A stretch of 64,000 nucleotides of DNA, from the NCBI GenBank assembly GCA_964461305.1, contig CAYWTV010000003.1, positions 1 through 64,000 on the forward strand. The letters run 5' to 3'. The DNA comes from Neofamilia sp964461305. GTDB lineage: Bacteria > Bacillota > Clostridia > Tissierellales > Peptoniphilaceae. How positions within the stretch are numbered: the first letter of the stretch is position 1; each line of letters starts with the position of its first letter. Both the position numbers and the translations under genes were made by a program. The notes beneath the pieces were generated by a model that saw nothing but the letters and a program-made list of their open reading frames with translations, did no database searches and had not been told where the DNA came from. This document shows, piece by piece, positions 51,755 to 61,140 of this stretch.

Positions 51755-52843
51755 TTACACATTAAATCTAAATAATACTACATCCCCATCTTGCATAATA
51801 TAGTCTTTTCCTTCAGATCTAACTAATCCTTTTTCTTTTGCTTCAACCATTCCTGATAAATTTTTTAGTTCTTCAAAATTAATAATTTCAGCTCTAATAA
51901 AGCCTCTTTCAATATCAGAATGGATTTCCCCTGCCGCTTTTTGAGCAGAAGTTCCTTTTTTTATTGTCCAAGCTCTAGATTCCATTGGACCTGCTGTTAA
52001 ATAACTAATTAAACCTAATAAAGAGTAACTCGACTTAATTAATTTATCTAATCCAGATTCATTCATTCCCATTTCTTCTAAGAACATTTGACTATCTTCT
52101 TTATCTAATTGAGCAATTTGTGATTCTATTTCTGCTGAGATTCTAACAACATTAGATTCTTCTTTGCTAGCTATTTCTTTAACTTTTTCTACCAATTCAT
52201 TATCATCATTGTTTATATCATCTTCAGATACATTTGCTGCATAAATAACTTTCTTGTGAGATAGTAAATTATATCCTCTTAAAATTTTATTTTCTTCTTC
52301 AGTTAAATCTAGATTCTTTATGGATATATTTTTTTCTAAATTGTTAATTAATTTTTCGCATAAATCTAATTCGGGTTTTAATCCTTTGTCACCTTTAATG
52401 GATTTAACAAGTTTTTGTTTTCTTTTTTCTAATAATTCCAAATCTGAAAATATTAGTTCCATATTTATAGTTTCTATATCGCGAACTGGATCTATTGAGC
52501 CATCTACATGAATAATATTCTCATCTTCAAAGCACCTTACAACATGAACTATAGCATCAACTTCCCTTATATTTGATAAAAATTGATTTCCTAATCCTTC
52601 TCCTTCGCTTGCTCCTTTAACTAGACCAGCAATATCATAAAATTCGATTGTAGCTGGAATTGTATCTTTAGAGTTATGCATAAGTGTTAGTACTTCTAAT
52701 CTATCATCAGGAACGCTTACAACACCGATATTAGGCTCAATAGTTGCAAAGGGATAGTTCTTTGCCTCTACTTGAGAATGTGTTATAGCATTAAATAACG
52801 TGCTTTTACCGACATTTGGTAGTCCTACTATTCCTAATTTCAT
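51755..52843 (-). CDS. ychF: Redox-regulated ATPase YchF (Obg-like)
   Basis: Conserved translation-associated P-loop protein of the Obg family that prefers ATP. G1 motif G-L-P-N-V-G-K-S-T at residue 7, Y-P-F-A-T-I-E-P-N near 30, D-I-A-G-L-V-K-G-A near 69, then a coiled coil and C-terminal TGS domain (A-W-T-I-K-K-G). 362 residues is normal. It has its own promoter (52876-52904) and AGGAGA ribosome binding site, and is followed by the tRNA promoter. Confidence 0.97.
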   Translation of the reverse strand: MKLGIVGLPNVGKSTLFNAITHSQVEAKNYPFATIEPNIGVVSVPDDRLEVLTLMHNSKDTIPATIEFYDIAGLVKGASEGEGLGNQFLSNIREVDAIVHVVRCFEDENIIHVDGSIDPVRDIETINMELIFSDLELLEKRKQKLVKSIKGDKGLKPELDLCEKLINNLEKNISIKNLDLTEEENKILRGYNLLSHKKVIYAANVSEDDINNDDNELVEKVKEIASKEESNVVRISAEIESQIAQLDKEDSQMFLEEMGMNESGLDKLIKSSYSLLGLISYLTAGPMESRAWTIKKGTSAQKAAGEIHSDIERGFIRAEIINFEELKNLSGMVEAKEKGLVRSEGKDYIMQDGDVVLFRFNV

Positions 52844-52875
52844 TTAATCTCTCCTAAATTTTTAAACTAACTTTA

Positions 52876-52904
52876 ATTATAACAAATATTTAATATTTTG
52901 TCTT
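52876..52904 (-). promoter_or_regulatory. Promoter of ychF
   Basis: On the minus strand AAGACA (52904-52899), 17-bp spacer, then TATAAT (52881-52876) preceded by TGT (extended -10). Just downstream of the terminator of the coiled-coil gene. Confidence 0.75.
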
Positions 52905-52915
52905 ATATTTCCATT

Positions 52916-52943
52916 ATAAAAGCATATCATTTCCGATATGCTT
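52916..52943 (-). terminator. Terminator after the coiled-coil protein gene
   Basis: Perfect 9-bp stem AAGCATATC (52920-52928) with GATATGCTT (52935-52943) and a short T run on the minus strand. It ends the long rpsO-to-coiled-coil gene block. Confidence 0.78.
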
Positions 52944-52951
52944 ATACTAGC

Positions 52952-53392
52952 TTAATTTTTAAGTTGTTGTCTATTGTTATTAATAATTCTTATAACTTCA
53001 GATAAATTTTCTTGGGTATTTTGTAAAACTTCATCAGCATAATCCCTAGCACCTTGTCTTATATGGCTTGATTCATCATTAGCTTCGTTGACAACTTTCT
53101 CAGCTTTTTCGTATGCTAGTTGCATTATATAATTTTCATCTAACATAGTTTTTGATTTTTCTTCAGCTTCGGTAAGTTTTTGATGAGCTTCAGCTTCTGC
53201 TTCAGAAATTATTTTTTCTCTTTCGTCTTTTACCCAAGTAGCCTCTTTAATTTCATTAGGTAATTCTAATCTTAGGTTTTGAATTAATTCTAGCAGTTCG
53301 TGTTTGTCAACAGCAATTTTTCCAGTTAATGGAATAGATCCTGCAGTTTCTATAATTTCTTCTAATTCGTCAATAGTCTTTAATATGTCCAT
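52952..53392 (-). CDS. Conserved coiled-coil protein downstream of coaD
   Basis: A 146-residue protein predicted to be largely helical, with a heptad-rich stretch from about residue 55 (A-E-A-E-A-H-Q-K-L-T-E-A-E-E-K-S) and A-R-D-Y-A-D near 116. The first 45 residues (L-E-E-I-I-E-x-A-x-S-I-P-L-T-G-K-I) are conserved in Clostridia, where this gene follows coaD and is often labelled ATPase because it resembles ATP synthase b-subunit coils. No ATPase motif is visible. A structural or DivIVA-like role is possible but unproven. Confidence 0.72.
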   Translation of the reverse strand: MDILKTIDELEEIIETAGSIPLTGKIAVDKHELLELIQNLRLELPNEIKEATWVKDEREKIISEAEAEAHQKLTEAEEKSKTMLDENYIMQLAYEKAEKVVNEANDESSHIRQGARDYADEVLQNTQENLSEVIRIINNNRQQLKN

Positions 53393-53405
53393 TTTTGGCC
53401 TCCAT

Positions 53406-53879
53406 TTATCTAAATTTGTTTTTTAATTTAACACTGACACTTTCAGGAACCATGTTCGATACGTCCCCATTAAAACCAGCAATTTCTTTAACTACACTCG
53501 AACTTAAAAAAGTGTATTCTGCTTTTGAAACCATAAATAAAGTTTCTACATTATTATTTAAACTTTTATTTGCCAATGCATTTCTCATTTCGCTTTCATA
53601 ATCAGATATTGCTCTTAATCCTCTTAAAACGGTGTTAGTATCCATGGCTTCTACATAATCAACTAACAAACCTGAAAAGCTATCGATCGTTACATTTTCA
53701 AATTCAGAAGTTGCATCTTTTAGCATAGATATTCTTTCTTCTAAAGTGAATAGTGGACTTTTAGATTTATTATCTAAAATTGCAACCACAATTTCATCAA
53801 AATTAACAGAAGCTCTTTTTATTATATCAATATGCCCATTTGTCACAGGATCAAAACTTCCTGGATATATTACTTTCAA
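53406..53879 (-). CDS. coaD: Phosphopantetheine adenylyltransferase
   Basis: Fourth step of coenzyme A synthesis. P-G-S-F-D-P-V-T-N-G-H-I-D-I holds the T/HxGH nucleotidyltransferase motif, R-G-L-R-A-I-S-D-Y near residue 88, and S-S-S-V-V-K-E near 127 replaces the usual I-S-S-S-x-V-R/K-E. 157 residues is normal. Start TTG 53879 with AGGAGG eight bases upstream. Follows rsmD by one base, the common rsmD-coaD pair. Confidence 0.96.
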   Translation of the reverse strand: MKVIYPGSFDPVTNGHIDIIKRASVNFDEIVVAILDNKSKSPLFTLEERISMLKDATSEFENVTIDSFSGLLVDYVEAMDTNTVLRGLRAISDYESEMRNALANKSLNNNVETLFMVSKAEYTFLSSSVVKEIAGFNGDVSNMVPESVSVKLKNKFR

Positions 53880-53880
53880 G

Positions 53881-54423
53881 TTATTGCCTCCTTAAAAAAT
53901 ATACAATTGTATCTCTGTACTGTCTCATATCTATTATATTAAAAAGTTTCAGATTATTAATATTAATATCTTTTTTAGTCTCTACAATAATTAAACTATT
54001 AAAAAAATTATCGTATTTATTTAAATATTCCAAGGTTTTATCATAAATATCAACAGCATCATAAGGAGGGTCTACATAAATGAAATCGAATTCTACATTC
54101 TTTTTTGATATGTCAGATAATGCATCTAAATAAGAACTTTGAATTACATGGGCACCAGGCAGATTTAGTTTTTTTACATTGGTATTAATAGCCTTAATTG
54201 CATTTTTATTTTTGTCTACTAAATATACTTCTTTAGATCCTCTGCTTAGAAACTCTAAACCTATTGAACCAGATCCTGAAAACAAATCTAAAACATATGA
54301 ATCATTTACATTGCCTAAAATGTTAAATATAGATTCTTTTATTCTAGATTCAGTAGGTCTAGTATTTTCTCCTAAAGGACCCACAAGCTTCGATCCTTTT
54401 CTTTTCCCAGTTATTATTCTCAT
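53881..54423 (-). CDS. rsmD: 16S rRNA (guanine-966 N2)-methyltransferase RsmD
   Basis: Small-subunit rRNA methyltransferase. M-R-I-I-T-G-K-R-K-G opening, P-T-E-S-R-I-K-E-S-I-F-N-I-L, SAM motif D-L-F-S-G-S-G-S-I-G-L-E and catalytic Y-V-D-P-P-Y are all present. ATG 54423 is chosen, with AGGAGT just upstream; the longer reading frame adds a 12-residue stretch upstream of this ribosome binding site. 180 residues is normal. Confidence 0.95.
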   Translation of the reverse strand: MRIITGKRKGSKLVGPLGENTRPTESRIKESIFNILGNVNDSYVLDLFSGSGSIGLEFLSRGSKEVYLVDKNKNAIKAINTNVKKLNLPGAHVIQSSYLDALSDISKKNVEFDFIYVDPPYDAVDIYDKTLEYLNKYDNFFNSLIIVETKKDININNLKLFNIIDMRQYRDTIVYFLRRQ

Positions 54424-54500
54424 ATTACTCCTTAAATAAAATATTAGCATAAGGAACAAATATTCTCAAGCTATATTTAAGAATAGGTCAATTATTCAGG

Positions 54501-56519
54501 TTAATTAAAATAAGTTAAAAATTCTTTGTACAAATCACTATTTTCTTTAATATCTTCTATTATATCACTATAATTAGATTTTACTAATTCTATAATTTTT
54601 ATATCACTTTTAAGATTTACTATTTTAAGATCTGGTATACCATGTTGTCTTGTTCCCATTAATTCACCTTCGCCTCTTAAATCTAGGTCTTTTTCAGCAA
54701 TATAAAAACCATCTGAGGATTGTTTCATAATTTTCATTCTTCTATAAGATAATTCTGATTTATTGTTATTAAATAATATACAGTAAGATTTTTCACTACC
54801 TCTTCCTACTCTTCCCCTTAGCTGATGCAGCTGAGAAAGTCCAAAACGATCTGCATCATAAATCACCATTGTATTTGCATTAGGTACATTTATTCCCACT
54901 TCTATAACAGTAGTAGAAACTAATATTTGAATTTTATTATTTAGAAAATCTGTCATTATAGAATTTTTTTCTTCATTTTTCATTTTACCATGAATATATT
55001 TTGCATTAATGTGTTTATTTAGGAATTTATCACTAGAATAATGACCATATATCTCTTCTAATGATTTTAATGGCATTTCATTTTCTTCTATTAAAGGACA
55101 TACGACAAAAATTTGTCTGCCTTCCTTTATTTGTTTTATAATAAACTCATCAATTCTATCCATATAAGAATCATCAACTACAAAAGTATCTATTTTTTGT
55201 CTTCCTGGCGGTAACTCATCTATAATAGAGATATCCATATCTCCATATATAATTAGAGCTAAAGTCCTAGGAATTGGTGTAGCTGTCATGGATAAATTGT
55301 GTGGGTGATTTCCTTTTTCATATAAAGTTTTTCTTTGAGAAACACCAAATCTATGTTGTTCATCAATAATTGTTAGAGCTAAATTTTTAAACTGTACTTT
55401 ATCTTGAATTAATGCATGTGTTCCAATTATAATATTTATTTCACCTGATTTTAATTCATCGTAAATAACTTCTTTTTCTTTAGGAGTATTATCTCCAGTT
55501 AAAAGTTTAATGTTAATATCAATATTATTAAAAAAACTAGAAATTGTTTTATAGTGTTGCTTTGCTAGAATTTCAGTAGGAGCCATAAGGGCCGATTGAT
55601 ATCCATTTAAGAATGATAGATATAAACAAAGAGACGCAACTACAGTCTTTCCAGACCCTACATCCCCTTGAACCAGTCTATTCATACCATTGGTATTATT
55701 TAAATCTTTAAGTATTTCATTAAAAACTCTTTTTTGAGCATTAGTAAGTTCAAAGCTTAAGCCTTTATCAAATTCTTTTAATTCATCATAAAATTCACGA
55801 TATTTAATACTTGGTGAACTGGATTCTTTTTCTCTATAAGAAGAAGTCTCAAGGGAGTATTGTAGTCTAAATAATTCATCAAATGCCAATCTGTTTTTAG
55901 CCTTTTGTATATCATTTATAGTTTTTGGAAAGTGTATTGATTTTAAAGCACTTTTTAAATCTAATAATTGGAATTTAGTTTTTATTTTTTCTGGAATATA
56001 GTCTAATATTTCATCTTTATATAAACTAAAGGACAAATTTAATAATCTTTTTATTTCATTGTTAGTAATTCCATTTGTTAAATTATATATTGGTTCGAAC
56101 TTGCCTATCTCTTGTTTACTTAATATACGAGGACTGTTAATTTGAATAAAAATCCCTTTTTTACTTACACTTCCATATATATATACTTTACTTCCCTTTT
56201 TAAAATAATTTTTATAAAAATTTTGATTAAAAAACACTAAATTTGCACTAGTATATCCATCTGTTACCTCTACTTCCAAAATATTCAGATTTCTCCTAAT
56301 GTTTTTTAAAGTAGGTTCTGAGATAATTTCTAAATGAAATAATCCCTTTTCTCCAATGGAATCATTTATACAATTTAACGTACTCATGTCTTCATATGCC
56401 CTAGGATAATAAGTTAATAAGTCATATACATTTTCTAAATTAATATTTTGAAGGAGTTGAAACTTTTTAGGTCCAACTCCTTTTAATGATGTCAATTTTA
56501 TTTTTCTTAGTTTTTTCAT
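54501..56519 (-). CDS. recG: ATP-dependent DNA helicase RecG
   Basis: Branch-migrating helicase for stalled forks. N-terminal wedge/OB region, then Walker A G-D-V-G-S-G-K-T near residue 287, D-E-Q-H-R-F-G (DEAH-like box), T-A-T-P-I-P-R-T-L-A, and Q-L-R-G-R-V-G-R-G motif VI. 672 residues is typical. Its ATG overlaps the fakA stop by one base, as in many Firmicutes. Confidence 0.96.
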   Translation of the reverse strand: MKKLRKIKLTSLKGVGPKKFQLLQNINLENVYDLLTYYPRAYEDMSTLNCINDSIGEKGLFHLEIISEPTLKNIRRNLNILEVEVTDGYTSANLVFFNQNFYKNYFKKGSKVYIYGSVSKKGIFIQINSPRILSKQEIGKFEPIYNLTNGITNNEIKRLLNLSFSLYKDEILDYIPEKIKTKFQLLDLKSALKSIHFPKTINDIQKAKNRLAFDELFRLQYSLETSSYREKESSSPSIKYREFYDELKEFDKGLSFELTNAQKRVFNEILKDLNNTNGMNRLVQGDVGSGKTVVASLCLYLSFLNGYQSALMAPTEILAKQHYKTISSFFNNIDINIKLLTGDNTPKEKEVIYDELKSGEINIIIGTHALIQDKVQFKNLALTIIDEQHRFGVSQRKTLYEKGNHPHNLSMTATPIPRTLALIIYGDMDISIIDELPPGRQKIDTFVVDDSYMDRIDEFIIKQIKEGRQIFVVCPLIEENEMPLKSLEEIYGHYSSDKFLNKHINAKYIHGKMKNEEKNSIMTDFLNNKIQILVSTTVIEVGINVPNANTMVIYDADRFGLSQLHQLRGRVGRGSEKSYCILFNNNKSELSYRRMKIMKQSSDGFYIAEKDLDLRGEGELMGTRQHGIPDLKIVNLKSDIKIIELVKSNYSDIIEDIKENSDLYKEFLTYFN

Positions 56520-58207
56520 TATTCCATCGATATAATATAATAATACAGAGGTTGTCCTCCATATGTTAACTCTACATCCATGTCTTCATATTTTTCTTCA
56601 AGAAGACTTCTAAGTTTTTCACCATCTGCTTCTGTTGTATCTTCACCATAATATATTGATAAAAGTCCAAAATCTTCACTATATAGTTCTTCTATTAAAT
56701 CTAAAGTTACATCAATAGTATTTTCACCTTTAGAAATAATATCTTTTCCACTAATTCCAATAATATCACCTTCGTCAATATCTTCACCATTAAACTTAGT
56801 TTCTCTTACTGCAAAAGTGACTTCTCCAGTTTTCATATTAGATATGGCTTCTTTGGAATTCTCTATAACATCTTCAGGGTTTTCTTCATTTATTCCACTA
56901 AATATTGCACTAATTCCTTCTGGCATACTTTTTGTAGGAATTACGTATACATTTTTAGAAGATAAAAGTTTTACTTGTTCAGCAGCTAAAATTATATTTG
57001 AATTATTTGGTAGTATAAATATATTTTCTCCATTAATATCTTCAACAGCCTTCAAGATATCTTCAGTAGAAGGATTCATAGTTTGTCCACCAGATATAAC
57101 TTTAGCAACTCCTAAACTTTCAAAGATTTCATCAAATCCATCACCTGCTGATACAGAAATAAAGGCATTTTGATAAAATTCTACTTTTTTATTAAAATCT
57201 TCTTTATTACTTTCATTTTCCTGAGAACTTTTATATTCTTCTTCTGAAAACATCAGTTCATTATGTTGTAATCTCATATTATCTATTTTAATATCTGATA
57301 AACTTCCATAATTTAAAGCTTCTTCTAATGCTTTACCTGGATTATTTGTATGAAAATGAACCTTAACAATATCATCTGAGCCTATAACTAATAAAGAATC
57401 TCCTAGTTTATTTAAAAACTCTTTTAAATCTACTTCAGCTTTTTGAGCAGAATTTTCTTCAGTTTGAATAATAAATTCAGTACAATACCCAAATTTTATT
57501 TCTGTATGGGAATGTTCATGAGCTTCTTCAACATTTTCTTCAAATTTATCACTCAATGTAGCAGCTACATTACCTTCATTTAATAAGGATTCATCACCCT
57601 TTAGGTATTTTATAATACCTTCATATAAACATAAAAGACCCTTACCACCTGCATCTACAACTCCAGATTCCTTTAAAATCGGAAGTAATTCAGGAGTTCT
57701 ATCTAGGGATTTAACCCCTTCTTCATATACAAAATCTAAGAATTCAATTATATTACTTTTATTTTTCGGGAATTTTTTTGCAGCTTTAGCCATATCTTTA
57801 GCTACAGTCAAAATTGTTCCTTCAGTTGGTTTCATTACAGCATTATAAGCTACCTCTGAAGATTTTACTATGGATTTTACTAAATCCTGTACATTTAACA
57901 CTCCTATATTATCAGGTACAACTTCTACAAATCCTCTTATAAGCTGTGATAAAATAACACCAGAATTACCTCTAGCTCCTAATAGTGATCCTTTACTAAA
58001 GTTATTTAAATACTCCTTAATACTTTCAGCATTTGATTTATTAGCTATATCCAAAGCAGATTTTATGGTCATATTCATATTTGTTCCTGTATCACCATCT
58101 GGAACAGGAAAAACATTTAAATTATTTACAATTGTCTTATTAATAGCTAAACTATTAGATGCTGAAATAATGGAGTTTTTTAATTGTATTAAATCAATTT
58201 CGTTCAA
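56519..58207 (-). CDS. fakA: DAK2 domain protein, fatty acid kinase subunit FakA-like
   Basis: A 562-residue protein. The N-terminal DhaL/DAK2 kinase domain shows V-F-P-V-P-D-G-D-T-G-T-N-M near residue 33 and G-A-R-G-N-S-G-V-I-L-S-Q near 78, with the Asp residues that hold Mg-ATP. The middle and C-terminal parts are those of FakA, which phosphorylates fatty acids bound by FakB proteins; no fakB is in the window. The start is TTG 58207 with GGAGG eight bases upstream; an upstream TTG at 58222 would contain that site. Between the Asp23-like gene and recG, as in Bacillus yloU-yloV-recG. Confidence 0.9.
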   Translation of the reverse strand: MNEIDLIQLKNSIISASNSLAINKTIVNNLNVFPVPDGDTGTNMNMTIKSALDIANKSNAESIKEYLNNFSKGSLLGARGNSGVILSQLIRGFVEVVPDNIGVLNVQDLVKSIVKSSEVAYNAVMKPTEGTILTVAKDMAKAAKKFPKNKSNIIEFLDFVYEEGVKSLDRTPELLPILKESGVVDAGGKGLLCLYEGIIKYLKGDESLLNEGNVAATLSDKFEENVEEAHEHSHTEIKFGYCTEFIIQTEENSAQKAEVDLKEFLNKLGDSLLVIGSDDIVKVHFHTNNPGKALEEALNYGSLSDIKIDNMRLQHNELMFSEEEYKSSQENESNKEDFNKKVEFYQNAFISVSAGDGFDEIFESLGVAKVISGGQTMNPSTEDILKAVEDINGENIFILPNNSNIILAAEQVKLLSSKNVYVIPTKSMPEGISAIFSGINEENPEDVIENSKEAISNMKTGEVTFAVRETKFNGEDIDEGDIIGISGKDIISKGENTIDVTLDLIEELYSEDFGLLSIYYGEDTTEADGEKLRSLLEEKYEDMDVELTYGGQPLYYYIISME

Positions 58208-58225
58208 ATTTATATCCTCCAATTA

Positions 58226-58579
58226 TTAATCTATTCTTACGCCTTGAACTATAACATTTACATTTTCAACATCTAGTCCAGTTAATTTTTTAATATTATA
58301 TTTAACATTATCTACAATATTTTGAGCTACAACTTCTATTTGCATTCCATATTCTAAAATAACATTTAAATCTATACTAACATCTTCTTCATCAATTCTA
58401 ACTACTATACCTTTAGATATATAATCTAATTTTAGTAATTCAAAAATACCTTCTTTTTTATTTTTAGATGCCATTCCTACAATTCCATAGCTTTTTAAAG
58501 CTGAATAACCAGCAATAGTAGATATTACTTCTGCATCTAAAACAATAGTACCTAACTCATTTTCAAATTTTATAGACAT
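58226..58579 (-). CDS. Asp23/Gls24 family protein (YloU-like)
   Basis: A 117-residue alkaline-shock family protein (E-L-G-T-I-V-L-D-A-E-V-I-S-T-I-A, then Y-G-I-V-G-M-A). It precedes fakA as yloU does in Bacillus. ATG 58579 is selected since GGAGG lies just upstream; the longer frame starts inside that site. Different from the YqhY-like copy at 23329, so two paralogues are present. Function uncertain; lipid or envelope stress control has been proposed for the family. Confidence 0.9.
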   Translation of the reverse strand: MSIKFENELGTIVLDAEVISTIAGYSALKSYGIVGMASKNKKEGIFELLKLDYISKGIVVRIDEEDVSIDLNVILEYGMQIEVVAQNIVDNVKYNIKKLTGLDVENVNVIVQGVRID

Positions 58580-58607
58580 AAGTACCTCCAAATTCTTTTA
58601 TATTTAG

Positions 58608-58616
58608 ATTTTATCA
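58608..58616 (-). promoter_or_regulatory. Extended -10 promoter before the YloU-like gene
   Basis: On the minus strand TGATAAAAT (58616-58608) forms an extended -10; the -35 area is poor. It lies just downstream of the pnp terminator. Confidence 0.5.
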
Positions 58617-58635
58617 CAAAACAACATATAATTGT

Positions 58636-58683
58636 ATAAAAAAAGTTATACAGCTTTAGTTTTACTTAAATGCCATATAACTT
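58636..58683 (-). terminator. Terminator after pnp
   Basis: AAGTTATA and TATAACTT form a perfect 8-bp stem, extendable by a G-C pair set after a mismatch, around an AT-rich loop; on the minus strand a run of seven T residues follows. Confidence 0.8.
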
Positions 58684-58689
58684 AATATT

Positions 58690-60798
58690 TTACTCTGTTT
58701 CTTTATTGTTTTGTTTTTCTGGCTTTGGCAATAAAGCTTTTCTTGAAAGATTTACTCTTCCCATTTTATCAACTTCAATTACTTTAACGTCTACTAAGTC
58801 TCCAACTTTTAATACATCTTCAACTTTTTCAACTCTTTCATGGGCTAATTTTGAAATGTGTACCATTCCTTCTTTGCCTTTTAATAACTCAATAAAGGCT
58901 CCAAAATTAGTTATTCTAACTACTTTGCCCTTATAAATTTCTCCTACTTCAATTTCTTTAACTATAGCAGAAATAGTTTCAATAGCTTTATCGGCTTTTT
59001 CTTTTTCTTCAGATATTATAAATATTTTTCCATCATCTTCAATATCTATTTTAACACCTGTTTCTTCAATAATTTTATTTATTGTTTTTCCACCTGATCC
59101 AATTACTTCACCAATTTTTTCTGGATCAATTGTTAAAGTGTAAATCTTTGGTGCATACTTTGAAAGTTCAGCTCTAGGTTCTGAGATAACTTCTTTCATT
59201 TTATCTAAAATATGAAGTCTAGCTACTTTAGCTCTTTCTAGGGCTTGTCTTAGAACATTTTCATCTATACCATCAATTTTAATATCCATTTGAATAGCAG
59301 TGATTCCATCTTTTGTTCCTGCAACTTTAAAGTCCATATCTCCTAAGTGATCTTCTAAACCTTGAATATCAGTTAGAATCTCTACAGTGTCACCTTCTTT
59401 AATAAGTCCCATTGCTATCCCTGCAACAGCGTCTTTTATAGGTACTCCTCCATCCATAAGTGCAAGTGTAGATCCACAAACACTGGCCTGAGATGAAGAA
59501 CCATTAGAACTTAAAACTTCAGATACTACTCTTATAGCATATGGAAACTCTTCAACACTAGGTAATACTGGAAGTAAAGCTCTTTCAGCTAAAGCTCCAT
59601 GACCTATTTCACGTCTACCAGGACTTCTAAGAGGTCTTGTATCTCCTACTGAGAAAGGGGGAAAATTATAATGATGCATATAACGTTTGTTTACATCTTC
59701 TGTTAATCCATCAAGTGTTTGTTCTTCAGACATAGAACCTAAAGTTAAAACTGAAAGAACTTGGGTTTGTCCCCTAGTAAATAAACCTGAGCCATGTGTT
59801 CTAGGTAAAACTCCTACTTCCGACCAAATTTCTCTTATTTCATCAAATTTTCTTCCATCAGGTCTTTCTTTGTCATTAATTATTTGATCTCTAAAGACTT
59901 CAGATATAATTGCTTCATTATATTCTTCAATTACTTTAATGTCATCTTCATATTCAATATCAAATTTTTCATGAATGGCTTTTTTAGCATTTGAAGTTAA
60001 TTCTACTCTAGCCATTTTATCTTTGTTTTTCATTGCATGAGAAATTTTTTCTCTTCCAAATTCATTAATTTTATCAAAAAGTTCACTGTTAACTTCTTTT
60101 AATACAAGTTCTGACTTTACTACTTCTACTTCCTTAGAAATTTCATTAATGAATTTACAAATTCTTTTTATTTCTTCATGTCCAGTTAAAATAGCTTTTA
60201 ATACAACTTCCTCTGGCAATATACCTGCTTCAGCTTCAATCATCATAATAGCATTTTCGGTACCAGACATAGTTAATTCCATTTCTGATTTTTTTCTTTC
60301 TTCGCTGTTAGGATTTATTACATATTCTCCATCAATATATCCTACAACTACAGAACCAATAGGTCCCATAAATGGTATTGATGAAATAGATAAGGCAATA
60401 GATGCTCCATTCATAGCAACTATTTCAGGTGAGTTATCCATATCTGTACTCAAAACCGTCGAAATTATCTGTACATCATTTTTATATCCTTCTGGAAATA
60501 AAGGTCTAATAGGTCTATCGATTAGTCTTGATGTAAGTGTTGCATTTTCAGTTGGTCTACCTTCTCTTTTAATAAAACCACCAGGTATTTTCCCAGCTGC
60601 ATATGATTTTTCAACATATTCTACAGTTAGTGGAAAAAAATCTATTCCTTCTCTAGGTTCTTTTGATGCTGTTGCAGTAGTTAAAACAACAGTATCTCCG
60701 TAACGAACTAAACATGCACCTGATGCTTGTTCTGCTACTTTACCAATAGAAACTTCAAGTTTTCTTCCGGCTAAATCATATGAAAATTTTTTCTCCAT
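58690..60798 (-). CDS. pnp: Polynucleotide phosphorylase
   Basis: Phosphorolytic 3'-5' RNA exonuclease. Two RNase PH cores (G-D-T-V-V-L-T-T near residue 34; P-R-T-H-G-S-G-L-F-T-R-G-Q-T-Q near 340 and S-N-G-S-S-S-Q-A-S-V near 430), KH domain (V-I-G-S-G-G-K-T-I-N) and S1 domain (F-G-A-F-I-E-L). ATG 60798 with AGGAGG upstream is chosen; the frame runs further up but that part lies in a hairpin. 702 residues is normal. Placed after rpsO as in most bacteria. Confidence 0.97.
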   Translation of the reverse strand: MEKKFSYDLAGRKLEVSIGKVAEQASGACLVRYGDTVVLTTATASKEPREGIDFFPLTVEYVEKSYAAGKIPGGFIKREGRPTENATLTSRLIDRPIRPLFPEGYKNDVQIISTVLSTDMDNSPEIVAMNGASIALSISSIPFMGPIGSVVVGYIDGEYVINPNSEERKKSEMELTMSGTENAIMMIEAEAGILPEEVVLKAILTGHEEIKRICKFINEISKEVEVVKSELVLKEVNSELFDKINEFGREKISHAMKNKDKMARVELTSNAKKAIHEKFDIEYEDDIKVIEEYNEAIISEVFRDQIINDKERPDGRKFDEIREIWSEVGVLPRTHGSGLFTRGQTQVLSVLTLGSMSEEQTLDGLTEDVNKRYMHHYNFPPFSVGDTRPLRSPGRREIGHGALAERALLPVLPSVEEFPYAIRVVSEVLSSNGSSSQASVCGSTLALMDGGVPIKDAVAGIAMGLIKEGDTVEILTDIQGLEDHLGDMDFKVAGTKDGITAIQMDIKIDGIDENVLRQALERAKVARLHILDKMKEVISEPRAELSKYAPKIYTLTIDPEKIGEVIGSGGKTINKIIEETGVKIDIEDDGKIFIISEEKEKADKAIETISAIVKEIEVGEIYKGKVVRITNFGAFIELLKGKEGMVHISKLAHERVEKVEDVLKVGDLVDVKVIEVDKMGRVNLSRKALLPKPEKQNNKETE

Positions 60799-60821
60799 AT
60801 TTCCTCCTATAATTACAATTA

Positions 60822-60844
60822 AAGAGTGGGAATCTCCCACTCTT
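60822..60844 (-). terminator. rpsO-pnp intergenic hairpin
   Basis: Perfect 10-bp GC-containing stem AAGAGTGGGA / TCCCACTCTT with a 3-nt loop, 10 bases after the rpsO stop and about 24 before the pnp start. Only three T residues follow on the minus strand, so it may be a weak terminator, an mRNA processing site or a control element for pnp. Confidence 0.7.
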
Positions 60845-60854
60845 ATAATTTCCT

Positions 60855-61130
60855 TTAATTCCTAGTTTCTCTAATTCCTAATTTTTGAATTAGTTCTCTA
60901 TATTCATCAATGTTCTTTTCTCTTAAATATTTAAGTAAGCCTCTTCTAGTACCTACCATTTTTAAAAGACCTCTTCTTGAATGATGGTCTTTTTTATGAG
61001 TTTGTAAATGTTCAGTTAAAGTACGAATTCTATGAGTTAATATAGCAATTTGTACTTCTGTTGATCCTGTGTCATTTTCATTTACTTTAAATTCATCAAT
61101 GATTTGTTGTTTTTCTTCTTTAGTAATCAT
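60855..61130 (-). CDS. rpsO: 30S ribosomal protein S15
   Basis: A 91-residue S15 (family about 89) with all signatures: G-S-T-E-V-Q-I-A-I-L-T-H-R-I, the H-K-K-D-H-H-S-R-R-G-L-L stretch that binds 16S rRNA helix junctions, and R-R-G-L-L-K-Y-L. ATG 61130 follows a strong GGAGG. The transcript has a structured leader and its own promoter; S15 commonly represses its own mRNA. Confidence 0.98.
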   Translation of the reverse strand: MITKEEKQQIIDEFKVNENDTGSTEVQIAILTHRIRTLTEHLQTHKKDHHSRRGLLKMVGTRRGLLKYLREKNIDEYRELIQKLGIRETRN

Positions 61131-61140
61131 TTTTCCTCCA

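Noticed and set aside
57870..58229. 119-codon open frame on the plus strand
   Set aside because: Antisense to the conserved kinase domain of fakA; no independent support.
60149..60703. 184-codon open frame on the plus strand
   Set aside because: It lies entirely antisense to pnp, is low-complexity Ser/Ile-rich and has no family match I recognise; a shadow of the real gene.
60799..60840. Extended N-terminus of PNPase
   Set aside because: This part is encoded in the rpsO-pnp hairpin; AGGAGG just before ATG 60798 and the usual M-E-K-K start favour the shorter form.
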